The position numbers and the translations under genes were made by a program. A stretch of 64,000 nucleotides of DNA from Rhodanobacteraceae bacterium (GTDB lineage: Bacteria > Pseudomonadota > Gammaproteobacteria > Xanthomonadales > SZUA-5), in the NCBI GenBank assembly GCA_016713135.1, contig JADJPR010000007.1:248001-312000 (forward strand), written 5' to 3'. Shown one piece after another: positions 16,010-24,510 of this stretch. Under the pieces are notes generated by a model. The model did no database searches and was not told where the DNA came from. It saw only the letters and a list, made by a program, of their open reading frames with translations. Position 1 is the first letter of the stretch, and every line of letters begins with the position of its first letter.

Positions 16010-17149
16010 CGAACAGATCGATGTCGGCGCCAGTTGGTTCTCGCCCGATCGCGGCTACGAGGTCACCGGCGCCGCGACCGGCGCTTGCCTGTCGCCGCAG
16101 CAGTGTACCTTCGGCGTGGGGCCGGATTCGCGCCGCAGCGACAAGGACTTCTTCGTCATCCCGCACTTCGGCATCGCGCGCAAGCTCGGCGATGACAGCA
16201 CCATCGGCGTGGCGGTCTATGGCAACGGCGGCATGAACACGCGCTATGTCGGCGGCTCGGCGACCTTCGGCGCGCCGATGGGCAGCGTGCCGCCAGGTAC
16301 GCGTGTCACCCTGCCGGGGACCTTCGGCGACGGCACCGCTGGGGTCGACCTGATGCAGCTATTTGTCGCCCCGACCTGGGCCAGGCGCTTCGACAACGGC
16401 GCCAGCATCGGCGTTTCCGCGATCTTTGCGATGCAACTGTTCGAGGCCCGTGGACTCGGCAACTTCGCGCCGTTCTCCTCGGATCCAACCCGGCTGAGCA
16501 ACAACGGCCACGACAACTCCTACGGCTTCGGCCTTAAGCTCGGGGTGCAGGCGCCGCTGGGCGAGCGCGCTCGCTTTGGTGCGTCGTACCAGACCAAGAT
16601 GTCGATGGGCGAATTCGACGATTACGCCGGGCTGTTCGCCGGCCAGGGCGATTTCGACATCCCGGCTTCCGCCACGGTGGGTATCGCGCTGGACGCCAGC
16701 GACACGCTGACGCTGGCCTTCGACGTGCAGTGGATCGGCTACGGCGGCGTGGATTCGATCGCCAACCCGATGTTCCCCAACCTGATGCAGGCGCCGCTGG
16801 GTGCCGGCAACGGCGCTGGTTTCGGCTGGAACGACATGACCGTCTACAAGTTCGGCGCGGCGTGGAAGGCCGATGCCACGAGCACCTGGCACTTCGGTTA
16901 CAGCTTCGGCGACCAGCCGGTCGATTCCAGCGAGGTGCTGTTCAACATCCTCGCGCCGGGCGTGGTGGAACAGCATTTCACGCTGGGCTACACGCGCGAG
17001 ACCAGCGGGCGGCAACGCCTGGACTGTGGCAGCGATGTATGCCCCGTCGGAAAGCGTCCGCGGCATCAACCCGCTGGACCCGGCGCAGACCATCGAAATC
17101 AGCATGGATCAGATCGATCTGGAGTTCAGCTATCGCTTCCGGGCAGTAA
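15819..17149 (+). CDS. OmpP1/FadL-type outer-membrane porin, frameshifted near its end
   Basis: This is an outer-membrane beta-barrel of the FadL/TodX family, which passes hydrophobic molecules. The signal peptide ends LTLAFPAAA and the mature N-terminus is the family-typical TNGYFAHGYGTRSKAMAGTG. The start is unclear: TTG 15819 (or GTG 15795) overlaps the upstream YeeE gene and no ATG exists. The barrel runs in one frame to LGYTRETSG at about 17006, then one frame over as GNAWTVAAMYAPSESVRG to EFSYRF. Dropping one G from GGG at 17007-17009, and one from GGG at 17141-17143, yields a protein ending with TAA at 17147-17149. In a sulfur island it might carry hydrophobic sulfur; that is speculation. 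Confidence 0.8.
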
Positions 17150-17200
17150 GGCCGCGCATCGCATGGGGATCGGGATTGCCCTCGGTTGGGGTACGTTTCC

Positions 17201-17230
17201 CGTGCCTCGTGCCCCGTGCCCCGTGCCCCG
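17201..17230 (+). repeat. CGTGCCCCG-type short tandem array
   Basis: About four copies of GTGCCCC (one variant GTGCCTC) lie in the 83-base gap between fadL and the convergent DsrE-like gene. No inverted second arm is visible. Confidence 0.75.
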
Positions 17231-17232
17231 TT

Positions 17233-17676
17233 TCAGGGCTTGATGTACGCCGCGCCTTCCTCGATCTGCAGCCGTGCAATTTCGGCCACCCCGGACGGCA
17301 CCACCTGCACATCCGGCAGCAGGGTCGCGGCATCGATGCCGCGGCCTTGCAGCGTGTTGCCGCAGACGCGGAACTCGACCCCTTCCAGCATCAGCGGATC
17401 GACCAGTGCGTCGTAGCGGTTGCCGCGCGCGTCCGCCGCGCCATCGACGAGGAAATCGACCCCGCCAGCCAGCGCCACCACGATGATGCGGATGTCGCCA
17501 TCGGCGCGCCGATGGTTGCCGATGCTGCGGATCATCGGGATTGCGCGTTCGCGGTCGTCGATGTGATAGATGACCGTGGCACGCGCCGCAGCAGAGGGTC
17601 CGGCGCCAGCCGGAAACGCCGCCAGGCAGATGCAGGCCAGCGCGCCGTGCAGCGCCATTCTTCGGGTGATCGGCAT
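17233..17676 (-). CDS. Periplasmic DsrE-family protein
   Basis: This 147-residue protein has an N-terminal export signal (MPITRRMALHGALACICLAA, ending AGAG) followed by a DsrE-like fold: ATVIYHIDDRERAIPMIRSI, then IIVVALAGGVDFLVDG, then a single conserved Cys in GVEFRVCGNTLQGRG. DsrE/TusD-type proteins carry sulfur on such a Cys. An exported member next to a tetrathionate-type cytochrome suggests periplasmic sulfur relay or sensing, by inference. GGAG precedes the start. It is divergent from the octaheme cytochrome gene with a candidate CsoR-type operator between them. Confidence 0.82.
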   Translation of the reverse strand: MPITRRMALHGALACICLAAFPAGAGPSAAARATVIYHIDDRERAIPMIRSIGNHRRADGDIRIIVVALAGGVDFLVDGAADARGNRYDALVDPLMLEGVEFRVCGNTLQGRGIDAATLLPDVQVVPSGVAEIARLQIEEGAAYIKP

Positions 17677-17773
17677 CTCGAGGTCTCCGCTCCGGCGTGG
17701 GTATGGATGCCACTGTACTACGCCGGCCGGTCCGCGCGTTGCGGCAACGAAAGCGGATGCAGAGAGCGTCAAA

Positions 17774-17789
17774 ATACCCCAGGGGGTTT
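17774..17789. promoter_or_regulatory. Candidate CsoR/CstR operator between dsrE-like and octaheme cytochrome genes
   Basis: ATAC, CCCAGGGG and GTTT make a near-palindromic G/C-tract site, the best match in the window to a CsoR/CstR-type operator. It lies 98 bases before the DsrE-like start and 81 before the octaheme cytochrome ATG, where one site could control both. The CsoR-family gene at 14647 is the natural candidate regulator. No biochemical evidence is available. Confidence 0.55.
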
Positions 17790-17869
17790 GACCAACATCA
17801 ACTGCCCGGGCCGCGGGATGGAGGATCGTAGCGCTTGCCGCGGTGGCCGCGCGGCAATGGAGCATCGTG

Positions 17870-19321
17870 ATGAAGCCTCGATTTCCGCCGTGGGTGCTCG
17901 GATTGATCGGCATTGCCTTGCTGATCGTGGTCCCGTTCGTCTACCTGCAGCCGAAGCGCGAGGCGCACAGCGACCCATCCGCCGGGCTGCCGAAGCGGGC
18001 GGTCCATGTCGATCACGCCGACATCGTCAAGGGTGAATTCAAGAGCGGTCAGGACGTCACCCGCGCCTGCCTCGAATGCCACAAGGACGCGGCCTTTGAG
18101 TTGATGCAGACCACCCACTGGACCTGGGAATCCAAGCCTTTCGACGTGCCCTGGCGCGAAGGCACGGTGACCATCGGCAAGATCAACCAGATCAACAACT
18201 TCTGCATCGGTTCGCAGGGCAACGAGAACAAGTGCATGTCCTGCCACGCCGGCTATGCCTGGGAGCAGGGGCGGGCAGCGCAGCAGGCCAAGCCGGAGAA
18301 CGTGGACTGCCTGGCCTGCCACGCGGATCCCGGGCTGTACGGCAAGGGTATCTACGGCAATCCGGCGGAAGGGGTCGACCTGCTGGCGGCGGCCAGGAGC
18401 GTGCGCGCCACCACCCGCGAGAACTGCGGCAAGTGCCACTTCGATGGCGGCGGCGGCAACGGCGTCAAGCACGGCGACCTGGACGAGAGCCTGTACTTCC
18501 CACGCCAGGCGCTCGACGTGCACATGGGCGGCAAGCACAACCTTCAGTGCAGCGACTGCCACGTCGCCCGCAAACACCAGATCCTGGGACGCCTGTTCGC
18601 CGACAACTACCGCATCGACCCGGCCGAGCAGGTCTCTTGCGAGCAGTGCCATACGGGCAAGATCCACAGCGACCAGCGGATTGCGACGCACCTCGCGGCG
18701 GTGGCCTGCCAGACCTGCCACATCCCGGCGATCGCCCGCGAGGAGCCAACCAAGCTGACCTGGGACTGGTCCAAGGCCGGCCAGGCCGGTCGCGAGGACG
18801 ACCACTACGAGTACCTGAAGATCAAGGGCGAGTTCACCTACGAGGCGAACTTCGCACCCACCTACGCCTGGTTCAACGGCAACAACGAGTATCGCTATTT
18901 GCTGGGCGACAAGATCGCCAGCGAAGGGCCGACCTACATCAACAAGCCGGCCGGCGACATCCAGGATCCCAAGGCGAAGATCTTCCCGTTCAAGGTGCAC
19001 ATCGCGCGCCAGCCCTACGACACCGTCCACCGGCATTTGTTGCAGCCGGTGACCTCGGGCGAAGGCGGCTTCTGGACCACCTTCGACTGGAATCGTTCGT
19101 TCGAGATGGCGGTGCCGATCACCGGACTGGCCTTCAGCGGCCAGTACGATTTCACCGAGACCCACATGTACTGGGCGAGCACGCACATGGTGGCGCCGGC
19201 TGCGCGCGCGCTGCAGTGCGATGCCTGCCACTCGGCGGCCGGCAAGCCCGGGCGCATGGACTGGAAGGCGCTCGGCTATGCGGGCGACCCGATCGAATGG
19301 GGCGGGAGGAAGCTGCGATGA
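17870..19321 (+). CDS. Octaheme c-type cytochrome, tetrathionate reductase family
   Basis: This is a periplasmic or membrane-anchored octaheme cytochrome of the OTR (octaheme tetrathionate reductase) family. A single N-terminal hydrophobic segment (VLGLIGIALLIVVPFVYL) acts as signal or anchor. Eight CxxCH motifs are seen in order: CLECH, CMSCH, CLACH, CGKCH, CSDCH, CEQCH, CQTCH and CDACH. The family hallmark NNFCIGSQGNENKCMSCHAG is present. OTR enzymes reduce tetrathionate, nitrite and hydroxylamine in vitro; the reaction here, perhaps reversed, is not known. ATG 17870 has GGAG 7 bases upstream. Its stop overlaps the start of the cytochrome c/b fusion, the likely membrane partner. Length is 483. 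Confidence 0.92.
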   Translation: MKPRFPPWVLGLIGIALLIVVPFVYLQPKREAHSDPSAGLPKRAVHVDHADIVKGEFKSGQDVTRACLECHKDAAFELMQTTHWTWESKPFDVPWREGTVTIGKINQINNFCIGSQGNENKCMSCHAGYAWEQGRAAQQAKPENVDCLACHADPGLYGKGIYGNPAEGVDLLAAARSVRATTRENCGKCHFDGGGGNGVKHGDLDESLYFPRQALDVHMGGKHNLQCSDCHVARKHQILGRLFADNYRIDPAEQVSCEQCHTGKIHSDQRIATHLAAVACQTCHIPAIAREEPTKLTWDWSKAGQAGREDDHYEYLKIKGEFTYEANFAPTYAWFNGNNEYRYLLGDKIASEGPTYINKPAGDIQDPKAKIFPFKVHIARQPYDTVHRHLLQPVTSGEGGFWTTFDWNRSFEMAVPITGLAFSGQYDFTETHMYWASTHMVAPAARALQCDACHSAAGKPGRMDWKALGYAGDPIEWGGRKLR

Positions 19322-22041
19322 AACGCATGGCCTCGCTCAAGCTGCTGGCGCTGACTCTGTGCATGCTCGCTGCCGGCGCGCCGGCAGCGGCGCCGGTCGA
19401 TGGCGCCACGCCGCTGCATCCTGATTTCGTGTTGCGCGATGCGAGCGGCGCGAACGTGCTCGACAGCGGCGCGCCGGTATCGACGATGCGGACCTGCGGC
19501 CAATGCCACGACACCGGCTTCATCGCGTCGCACGCTTTTCATGCCGACCTCGGATTGTCCGACTACAAGCCTGGCAAGGACGGCTGGGACGCCAGCCCGG
19601 GTCTGTTCGGCCGCTGGGACCCGCTGAGCTACCGCTTCCTGTCCCAGGCAGGCGACGAGCGCTTCGACCTCGGTACCGCGGACTGGCTGAAACTGGTCGG
19701 AGCCCGCGTGGTCGGCGGCGGGCCGGCAGTGACCGCGCGAACGGGCGTGCCGCTGGCGGAACTCGCAGCCGAGGCCGGCAACCCGGAAACCATGGCACTG
19801 GCGGCGGACGGCACGCCGGCGGCCTGGGACTGGCAAGCCTCCGGCACCCTGGAGATGAATTGCTTCCTGTGCCACCTGGAATCGCCGAATGCGCCGGCGC
19901 GCGCCGCGGCGATCCGTGCCGGGGAGTTCGCCAATGCCAACACCGCGACGTTGACGGGCCTCGGCATCGTCGAGCGTACGGACAGCGGGTGGGCCTGGAA
20001 TCGCGCGGCCTTTGCCGACACTGGCGAGCTGAAGAGCAGCGTGGTCGGCATCCAGGACCCGACCAATGCGAACTGCGCGGCCTGCCACGGCGAAGTGCAT
20101 CCGGCCACCGACGAGCCGCTGATGGTCAGCGCCTGCGATCTCGACTATCCGCAGACCGCCACCACCGGCCAGGTGGTGGCCAGCCAGCGAGTCAACGAGT
20201 CCGGCATGAACCTCGCGAACAAGGCCGACCTGACCCAGTCCTGGGATATCCACGCCGAGCGCCAGCTTCAGTGCACCGACTGCCATTACGCGCTGAACAA
20301 CCCGGCGCACGCCGGCGAGGCCAGGGACAAGAAACTGGCGCACCTGCGCTACGACCCGCGCTCGCTCGAGATCAACGAATACCTCAAGCGCCCGGACCAC
20401 AACTTCGCCCGCGGCCAGAGCGCGCAACATCAGTTGGCGCCCGAGTACAAGGGCAGCATGCGCCGTTGCGAGAACTGCCATGACGCGCAAATCAGCCACG
20501 CCGACTGGTTGCCGTACAGCGACCAGCACATGGCCGCAGTGGCCTGCGAGAGCTGCCACATCCCGAAGATGCACGCCCCGGCGATCCAGAGCTACGACTG
20601 GAGCGTGCTCGACGCCGGCGGCCTGCCGGTCGACACCTGTCGCGGCATCGACGGACCGCGCGGCGACATCCGCTCGCTGGTGAGCGGATTCGAACCCGTG
20701 CTGCTGAACCGCCGCAACAGCGATGGCGCGCTGCTCCTCGCGCCGTATAACCTGATCACGTCCTTCTATTGGGTCTACCGCGATGCCGCGGGCAACCGGC
20801 GCCCGGTGCGGCTGGCCGATCTCAAGGCTGCCTATTTCGAGGATGGCAGGCATGCCGCCGAGATCGTCGCCGCCTTCGACGCCAACGCCGATGGTCGCGT
20901 CCAACGCAGCGAACTCTCGATCGACACGAAGGCAAAGGAAGAGGTCGTCCGCAAGCGCCTCGGCGCGCTCGGGCTGGCCGAGGTGCGCATCGAGGGCCGG
21001 GTGCAGCCCTACAGCATCAACCATGGCGTGACCCGCGGCGAGCACGCGCTGAGCGACTGTCGCGCCTGCCACAGCGAGTCCTCGCGCATCACCCAGGCGC
21101 TGCGCCTAGCCGACCATGCGCCGGTGACGCCGGTGTTCGCCGCCGACAACAATGTGCTCGGCAGCGGGCAGATGGTCGTCGCCGCCGATGGCGCGCTGGA
21201 CTACCAGCCGCTGCCGACCAACGACCGCATGTACGTGTTCGGTTCCAGTCGCGTCGGCTGGATCGACCAGCTCGGGCTGTTCGCGCTGGCCGGCACACTG
21301 TTCGGCGTCGCCGGGCACGGATCGCTGCGCTTCATCGCCTCGCGCCGGCGTCCGCACGGCAATGCGCCCACCCGGCGTGTGCGCATGTACGACGCCTACC
21401 GCCGCTTCTGGCACTGGCTGCAGGCGGCCTCGATCATCGCCCTGCTGCTGACCGGACTGATCATCCACCGGCCGGACCTGTTCGCGGCGTTCTCCTTCCG
21501 CGGCGTGGTGACCCTGCACAACATCCTGGCCGTGATCCTGGTGGTCAATGCGGCGCTGTCCTTCTTCTACCATGTCGCCACCGAACGCATGCGCGAGTAC
21601 CTGCCGCGCTTCTACGGCTTCTTCGACGACTCGATCCTGCAGGCCAAGTACTACATCTCGGGAATCTTCAAGGGCGAGCCGCATCCCTTCGAGAAGCGCC
21701 CGGACAGCCGCATGAACCCGATTCAGAAGCTGACCTACTTCGGCATCCTGAACGTGCTGCTGCCGGCGCAGATCGCGAGCGGCGTCTTGATCTGGGGTGC
21801 GCAGCGCTGGCCGGAAATCGCTGCGGCGCTCGGCGGCCTGCCGTTCCTCGCCGGCGTCCATGCGCTGGTGGCCTGGCTGTTCGCCAGTTTCATCATCGGC
21901 CATGTCTACCTGACCACCACCGGTCCCACGCCGCTGGAAGCGATCCGCGGCATGGTCACCGGCTACGAGGAAGTCGAGACGCACGACGCGCATACGCCCG
22001 TCGCTGCAGCCAGAGTCGATTCGCCGGACCGCAAGGCCTGA
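19318..22041 (+). CDS. Seven-heme cytochrome c fused to a cytochrome b, partner of the octaheme cytochrome
   Basis: This 907-residue protein joins two electron-transfer modules. A signal peptide (LLALTLCMLAAGAPAAA) leads into a periplasmic part with seven CxxCH motifs: CGQCH ~60, CFLCH ~183, CAACH ~254, CTDCH ~320, CENCH ~385, CESCH ~411 and CRACH ~583. An EF-hand-like loop DANADGRVQRSEL lies near 521. After a membrane segment near 655, a C-terminal cytochrome b domain (about 690-880) has heme-ligand His in FWHWLQAAS, TLHNILAVIL, SFFYHV and HVYLTT, like thiosulfate-reductase or formate-dehydrogenase b subunits. The gene overlaps the octaheme cytochrome gene by 4 bases. I infer electron exchange between quinone and the octaheme enzyme. 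Confidence 0.88.
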   Translation: MKRMASLKLLALTLCMLAAGAPAAAPVDGATPLHPDFVLRDASGANVLDSGAPVSTMRTCGQCHDTGFIASHAFHADLGLSDYKPGKDGWDASPGLFGRWDPLSYRFLSQAGDERFDLGTADWLKLVGARVVGGGPAVTARTGVPLAELAAEAGNPETMALAADGTPAAWDWQASGTLEMNCFLCHLESPNAPARAAAIRAGEFANANTATLTGLGIVERTDSGWAWNRAAFADTGELKSSVVGIQDPTNANCAACHGEVHPATDEPLMVSACDLDYPQTATTGQVVASQRVNESGMNLANKADLTQSWDIHAERQLQCTDCHYALNNPAHAGEARDKKLAHLRYDPRSLEINEYLKRPDHNFARGQSAQHQLAPEYKGSMRRCENCHDAQISHADWLPYSDQHMAAVACESCHIPKMHAPAIQSYDWSVLDAGGLPVDTCRGIDGPRGDIRSLVSGFEPVLLNRRNSDGALLLAPYNLITSFYWVYRDAAGNRRPVRLADLKAAYFEDGRHAAEIVAAFDANADGRVQRSELSIDTKAKEEVVRKRLGALGLAEVRIEGRVQPYSINHGVTRGEHALSDCRACHSESSRITQALRLADHAPVTPVFAADNNVLGSGQMVVAADGALDYQPLPTNDRMYVFGSSRVGWIDQLGLFALAGTLFGVAGHGSLRFIASRRRPHGNAPTRRVRMYDAYRRFWHWLQAASIIALLLTGLIIHRPDLFAAFSFRGVVTLHNILAVILVVNAALSFFYHVATERMREYLPRFYGFFDDSILQAKYYISGIFKGEPHPFEKRPDSRMNPIQKLTYFGILNVLLPAQIASGVLIWGAQRWPEIAAALGGLPFLAGVHALVAWLFASFIIGHVYLTTTGPTPLEAIRGMVTGYEEVETHDAHTPVAAARVDSPDRKA

Positions 22042-22062
22042 CGACTACGGAGGGATGAGTCC

Positions 22063-22608
22063 ATGCTCCTGCAAGCCATCAGATCCATCTTCCAGCGCCC
22101 GGAAAAGCCGTACCTGCACCCGTATTTCGCAGGGACCGTCCTTGGCGTGGTGCTGTTCCTGGCCTTCCTGTTGACCGGCAATGGCCTCGGCTCTTCCGGG
22201 GCGACCAGCCGCATCGACGCCGCGCTGGTGGACATCGTCGCGCCGGCGCATGTCGACAACACGCCCTACCTGCTGAAAATGGCTGGTGGCGACAAGAACC
22301 CGCTCGACGACTGGATCGTGCCGTTGTTCTTCGGCGCGCTGCTCGGCGGCTTCTCGTCCGGCGCGGCCAACGGGCGCCTCGGTTTCCGCACCACCAAGGG
22401 CCCGAACATCAGCAACGGCACGCGCTGGCTGATGTCCTTCGCCGGCGGCGTGATCTTCCTCTACGGCGCGCGCCTCGCCCGCGGCTGCACCTCCGGGCAG
22501 GCCCTGTCCGGTGGCGCCACGCTGGCCGCCGGGTCATGGGTGATCATGTTCGCGATCTTCGGCAGCGCCTATGCGCTGGCGTACTTCGTGCGGAAGTTGT
22601 GGCTGTGA
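22063..22608 (+). CDS. YeeE/YedE transporter, first half, pair 3
   Basis: This is a 181-residue membrane protein of the YeeE/YedE family, closest in layout to pair 1 (TGNGLGSSG matching TGHGLGGSG, and NPLDDW matching NPLDAW). The Cys motif is YGARLARGCTSGQALSGG near residue 140. GGAGGGATGAGTCC precedes ATG 22063. It follows the cytochrome fusion gene by 21 bases on the same strand, so the transporter may share its promoter. Its partner lies 289 bases downstream beyond a palindromic repeat. Confidence 0.88.
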   Translation: MLLQAIRSIFQRPEKPYLHPYFAGTVLGVVLFLAFLLTGNGLGSSGATSRIDAALVDIVAPAHVDNTPYLLKMAGGDKNPLDDWIVPLFFGALLGGFSSGAANGRLGFRTTKGPNISNGTRWLMSFAGGVIFLYGARLARGCTSGQALSGGATLAAGSWVIMFAIFGSAYALAYFVRKLWL

Positions 22609-22679
22609 AAGTACCCAGCGCCCCGCTTTCCTTGCTTGCCTGCGCAGCAGGTTCCGCGCGATCTCGCCGATTGCTTTTT

Positions 22680-22809
22680 GGTCCGCAAAGGACGCAAAGG
22701 ACGCAAAGGGAGCCAGGAACAAAGCGTCCCTGCCTCCAGTTCGTCCGTCTGGGCGCCGAATCGTCCGTGCATCGCTTTCCTTTGCGTTCTTTGCGTCCTT
22801 TGCGGACAA
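22680..22809. repeat. Palindrome of GGACGCAAA arrays inside YeeE pair 3
   Basis: The left arm GTCCGCAAAGGACGCAAAGG (from 22681) is matched by an inverted right arm ending TTTGCGTCCTTTGCGGAC (to 22807), around a centre of about 65 bases that itself contains partial copies. It occupies most of the 289-base gap between two genes that are adjacent elsewhere in the window. Confidence 0.9.
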
Positions 22810-22897
22810 GATCTGCTTGTCAGTGCGGTGGGCGCCCGAGGGTGATGGCCGATCGCTTCCGGCCATGGCAACGACAGCCCATTGAGAGGAATTGCTC

Positions 22898-24199
22898 ATG
22901 AACTTCCCGCTAGAAGCCTTCACCGCGGTCAGTGCCGCCAATCCATGGTCCTACCTGCTGTTCGGCGGGATCGGGTTCGCCTTCGGATACACCCTGGAGT
23001 CGGCCGGGTTTGGAGACTCGACCAAGCTCGCCGGCCAGTTCTATTTCCGCGAACTGACTGTGCTCAAGGTGATGTTCACCGCCATCGCGGTGGCGTTGGT
23101 GCTGACCTTCGGCGCGGTGGGCCTGGGGGTGCTGGACTTTGGCCAGGTCTGGGTCAACCCGACCTACCTCGCGTCCGGCGTGGTCGGCGGCCTGATCATG
23201 GGCGTCGGCTTCATCATCGGCGGCTTCTGTCCGACGACTTCGCTGGCGTCGGCCTCCACCGGCAAGATCGATGGCATGTTCTTCATGCTCGGCGGCTTCG
23301 TGGGCGCCTTCCTGTTCGGCGAGACCCAGATCCAGTTCGATGACTGGTACACCCACGCCGGCTACTACGGCCGCCTGACCCTGGACCAGGTGTTCGGTGT
23401 GCCGGCTGGCGTCGTCGTGCTCGGCGTGGTGTGCATGGCGCTGTTCATGTTCTGGGGCGCCGAGCAACTGGAGCGCCTTATCGGCCGCAAGGACTTCAGC
23501 CGCGAGCCGCGCCTGCGCAAGCTAGGCGCCGGTGTCCTGTTGCTGGGCGCCGTCGCGGTGCTGGCGATCGGCAGTCCTTCGCTCGAAGACCGCTACCAGA
23601 AACTCAGCTTCAAGCGCACCGAGACCGTCGCACAGGGGGATGCCGCGCCAGTCACGGTCACGCACACCTACAGCGCCGACCAGATGCTCGAAAAGCGCCT
23701 CGCGTTCGTGACCCCCGCCGAGGCCTTCAAGGCGCGCTACAACCAGGCGATGAATCCGGTCTACCTCGATGTGCGCCAGGAGTCTGACTTCAACCTCTAC
23801 CACATCGCCGACGCCGTCCATCTGCCGCTGGCGCGCCTGGTCGAGGCGATCCCCGATCTGCTCGCGGAGCCGCCGGCCAACACCGTGTTCATCGCCATGA
23901 GCAACGACGAGACCGCAGCGGTCCAGGCCTGGAAGACCCTGGTCGCCTCGGGCGTGCAGAACGTCTACATCCTCGACGGTGGCATCAACGGGTGGATCGC
24001 CTATTTCGGCAAGGACGATCCGACGCTGCTGCCGCTCGCCACCACCGGCGACGACCAGTTGCGCTATGCCTTCCCGGCCGCGCTCGGCAATCGCTACGCC
24101 TCCTGCTCGCCGAGCCCGATCGAGCACGAGAAGCTCGAATACCCGGCGCGCATCGTGCTGCAACTCAAGCGCGACAAGTCGGGCGGCGGCTGCGGCTGA
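22898..24199 (+). CDS. YeeE/YedE second half fused to a rhodanese-like domain with GGGCG tail, pair 3
   Basis: Residues 1-200 are a YeeE half with about five helices and the Cys motif GGFCPTTSLASASTGKIDG near 110. A further membrane segment (AGVLLLGAVAVLAIG) leads to a periplasmic rhodanese-like domain (about 275-390) with VYLDVRQESDFNLYHI and GVQNVYILDGGINGWIAYFG. The usual catalytic Cys is missing: the loop reads VFIAMSNDETAA. The protein ends RDKSGGGCG, which resembles the SoxY GGCGG arm. This suggests the domain acts as a docking or carrier arm for sulfur rather than a sulfurtransferase. GAGAGGA precedes ATG 22898. Length is 433. Confidence 0.85.
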   Translation: MNFPLEAFTAVSAANPWSYLLFGGIGFAFGYTLESAGFGDSTKLAGQFYFRELTVLKVMFTAIAVALVLTFGAVGLGVLDFGQVWVNPTYLASGVVGGLIMGVGFIIGGFCPTTSLASASTGKIDGMFFMLGGFVGAFLFGETQIQFDDWYTHAGYYGRLTLDQVFGVPAGVVVLGVVCMALFMFWGAEQLERLIGRKDFSREPRLRKLGAGVLLLGAVAVLAIGSPSLEDRYQKLSFKRTETVAQGDAAPVTVTHTYSADQMLEKRLAFVTPAEAFKARYNQAMNPVYLDVRQESDFNLYHIADAVHLPLARLVEAIPDLLAEPPANTVFIAMSNDETAAVQAWKTLVASGVQNVYILDGGINGWIAYFGKDDPTLLPLATTGDDQLRYAFPAALGNRYASCSPSPIEHEKLEYPARIVLQLKRDKSGGGCG

Positions 24200-24260
24200 A
24201 GGGCGCGGCTTCGTCGAGTGCACGGCGATCTCCTCGATTGATGGGGTTGATGCTGGATCG

Positions 24261-24440
24261 CACGAGGGCACGAGGGCACGAGAGCACGCCAAGACCTCAT
24301 CCCAGAGTCAGCCTCGTTGCACTGCGAGAGTGATTGGAAAAGCCGCACAGTTAGTTACTTGCCACGGACCATGAGATCGCGAGCCTTTTCGTGCCCTCGT
24401 GCCCTCGTGCCCTCGTGCCCTCGTGCCCTCGTGCCCTCGT
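24261..24440. repeat. Palindrome of GAGGGCACGA arrays upstream of murD
   Basis: The left arm (24261-24290) has three GAGGGCACGA-like units. The right arm (24385-24440) has about six inverted units, TCGTGCCCTCGTGCCCTCG and onward. The 311-base gap (24200-24510) holds this repeat and nothing else recognisable; open frames through the array translate as RALVPSCP repeats. Unit and orientation match the soxD locus. Confidence 0.9.
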
Positions 24441-24510
24441 AACCACCATCCAGTGCAACTTCACGCGCCCGCCCGCATCATCGGCGGTCGACATCACTGC
24501 CGGCCATCGC

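Noticed and set aside
24391..24510. Upstream extension of murD (RALVPSCPRALV)
   Set aside because: The extra residues are encoded by the GAGGGCACGA array; the family start fits ATG 24511.
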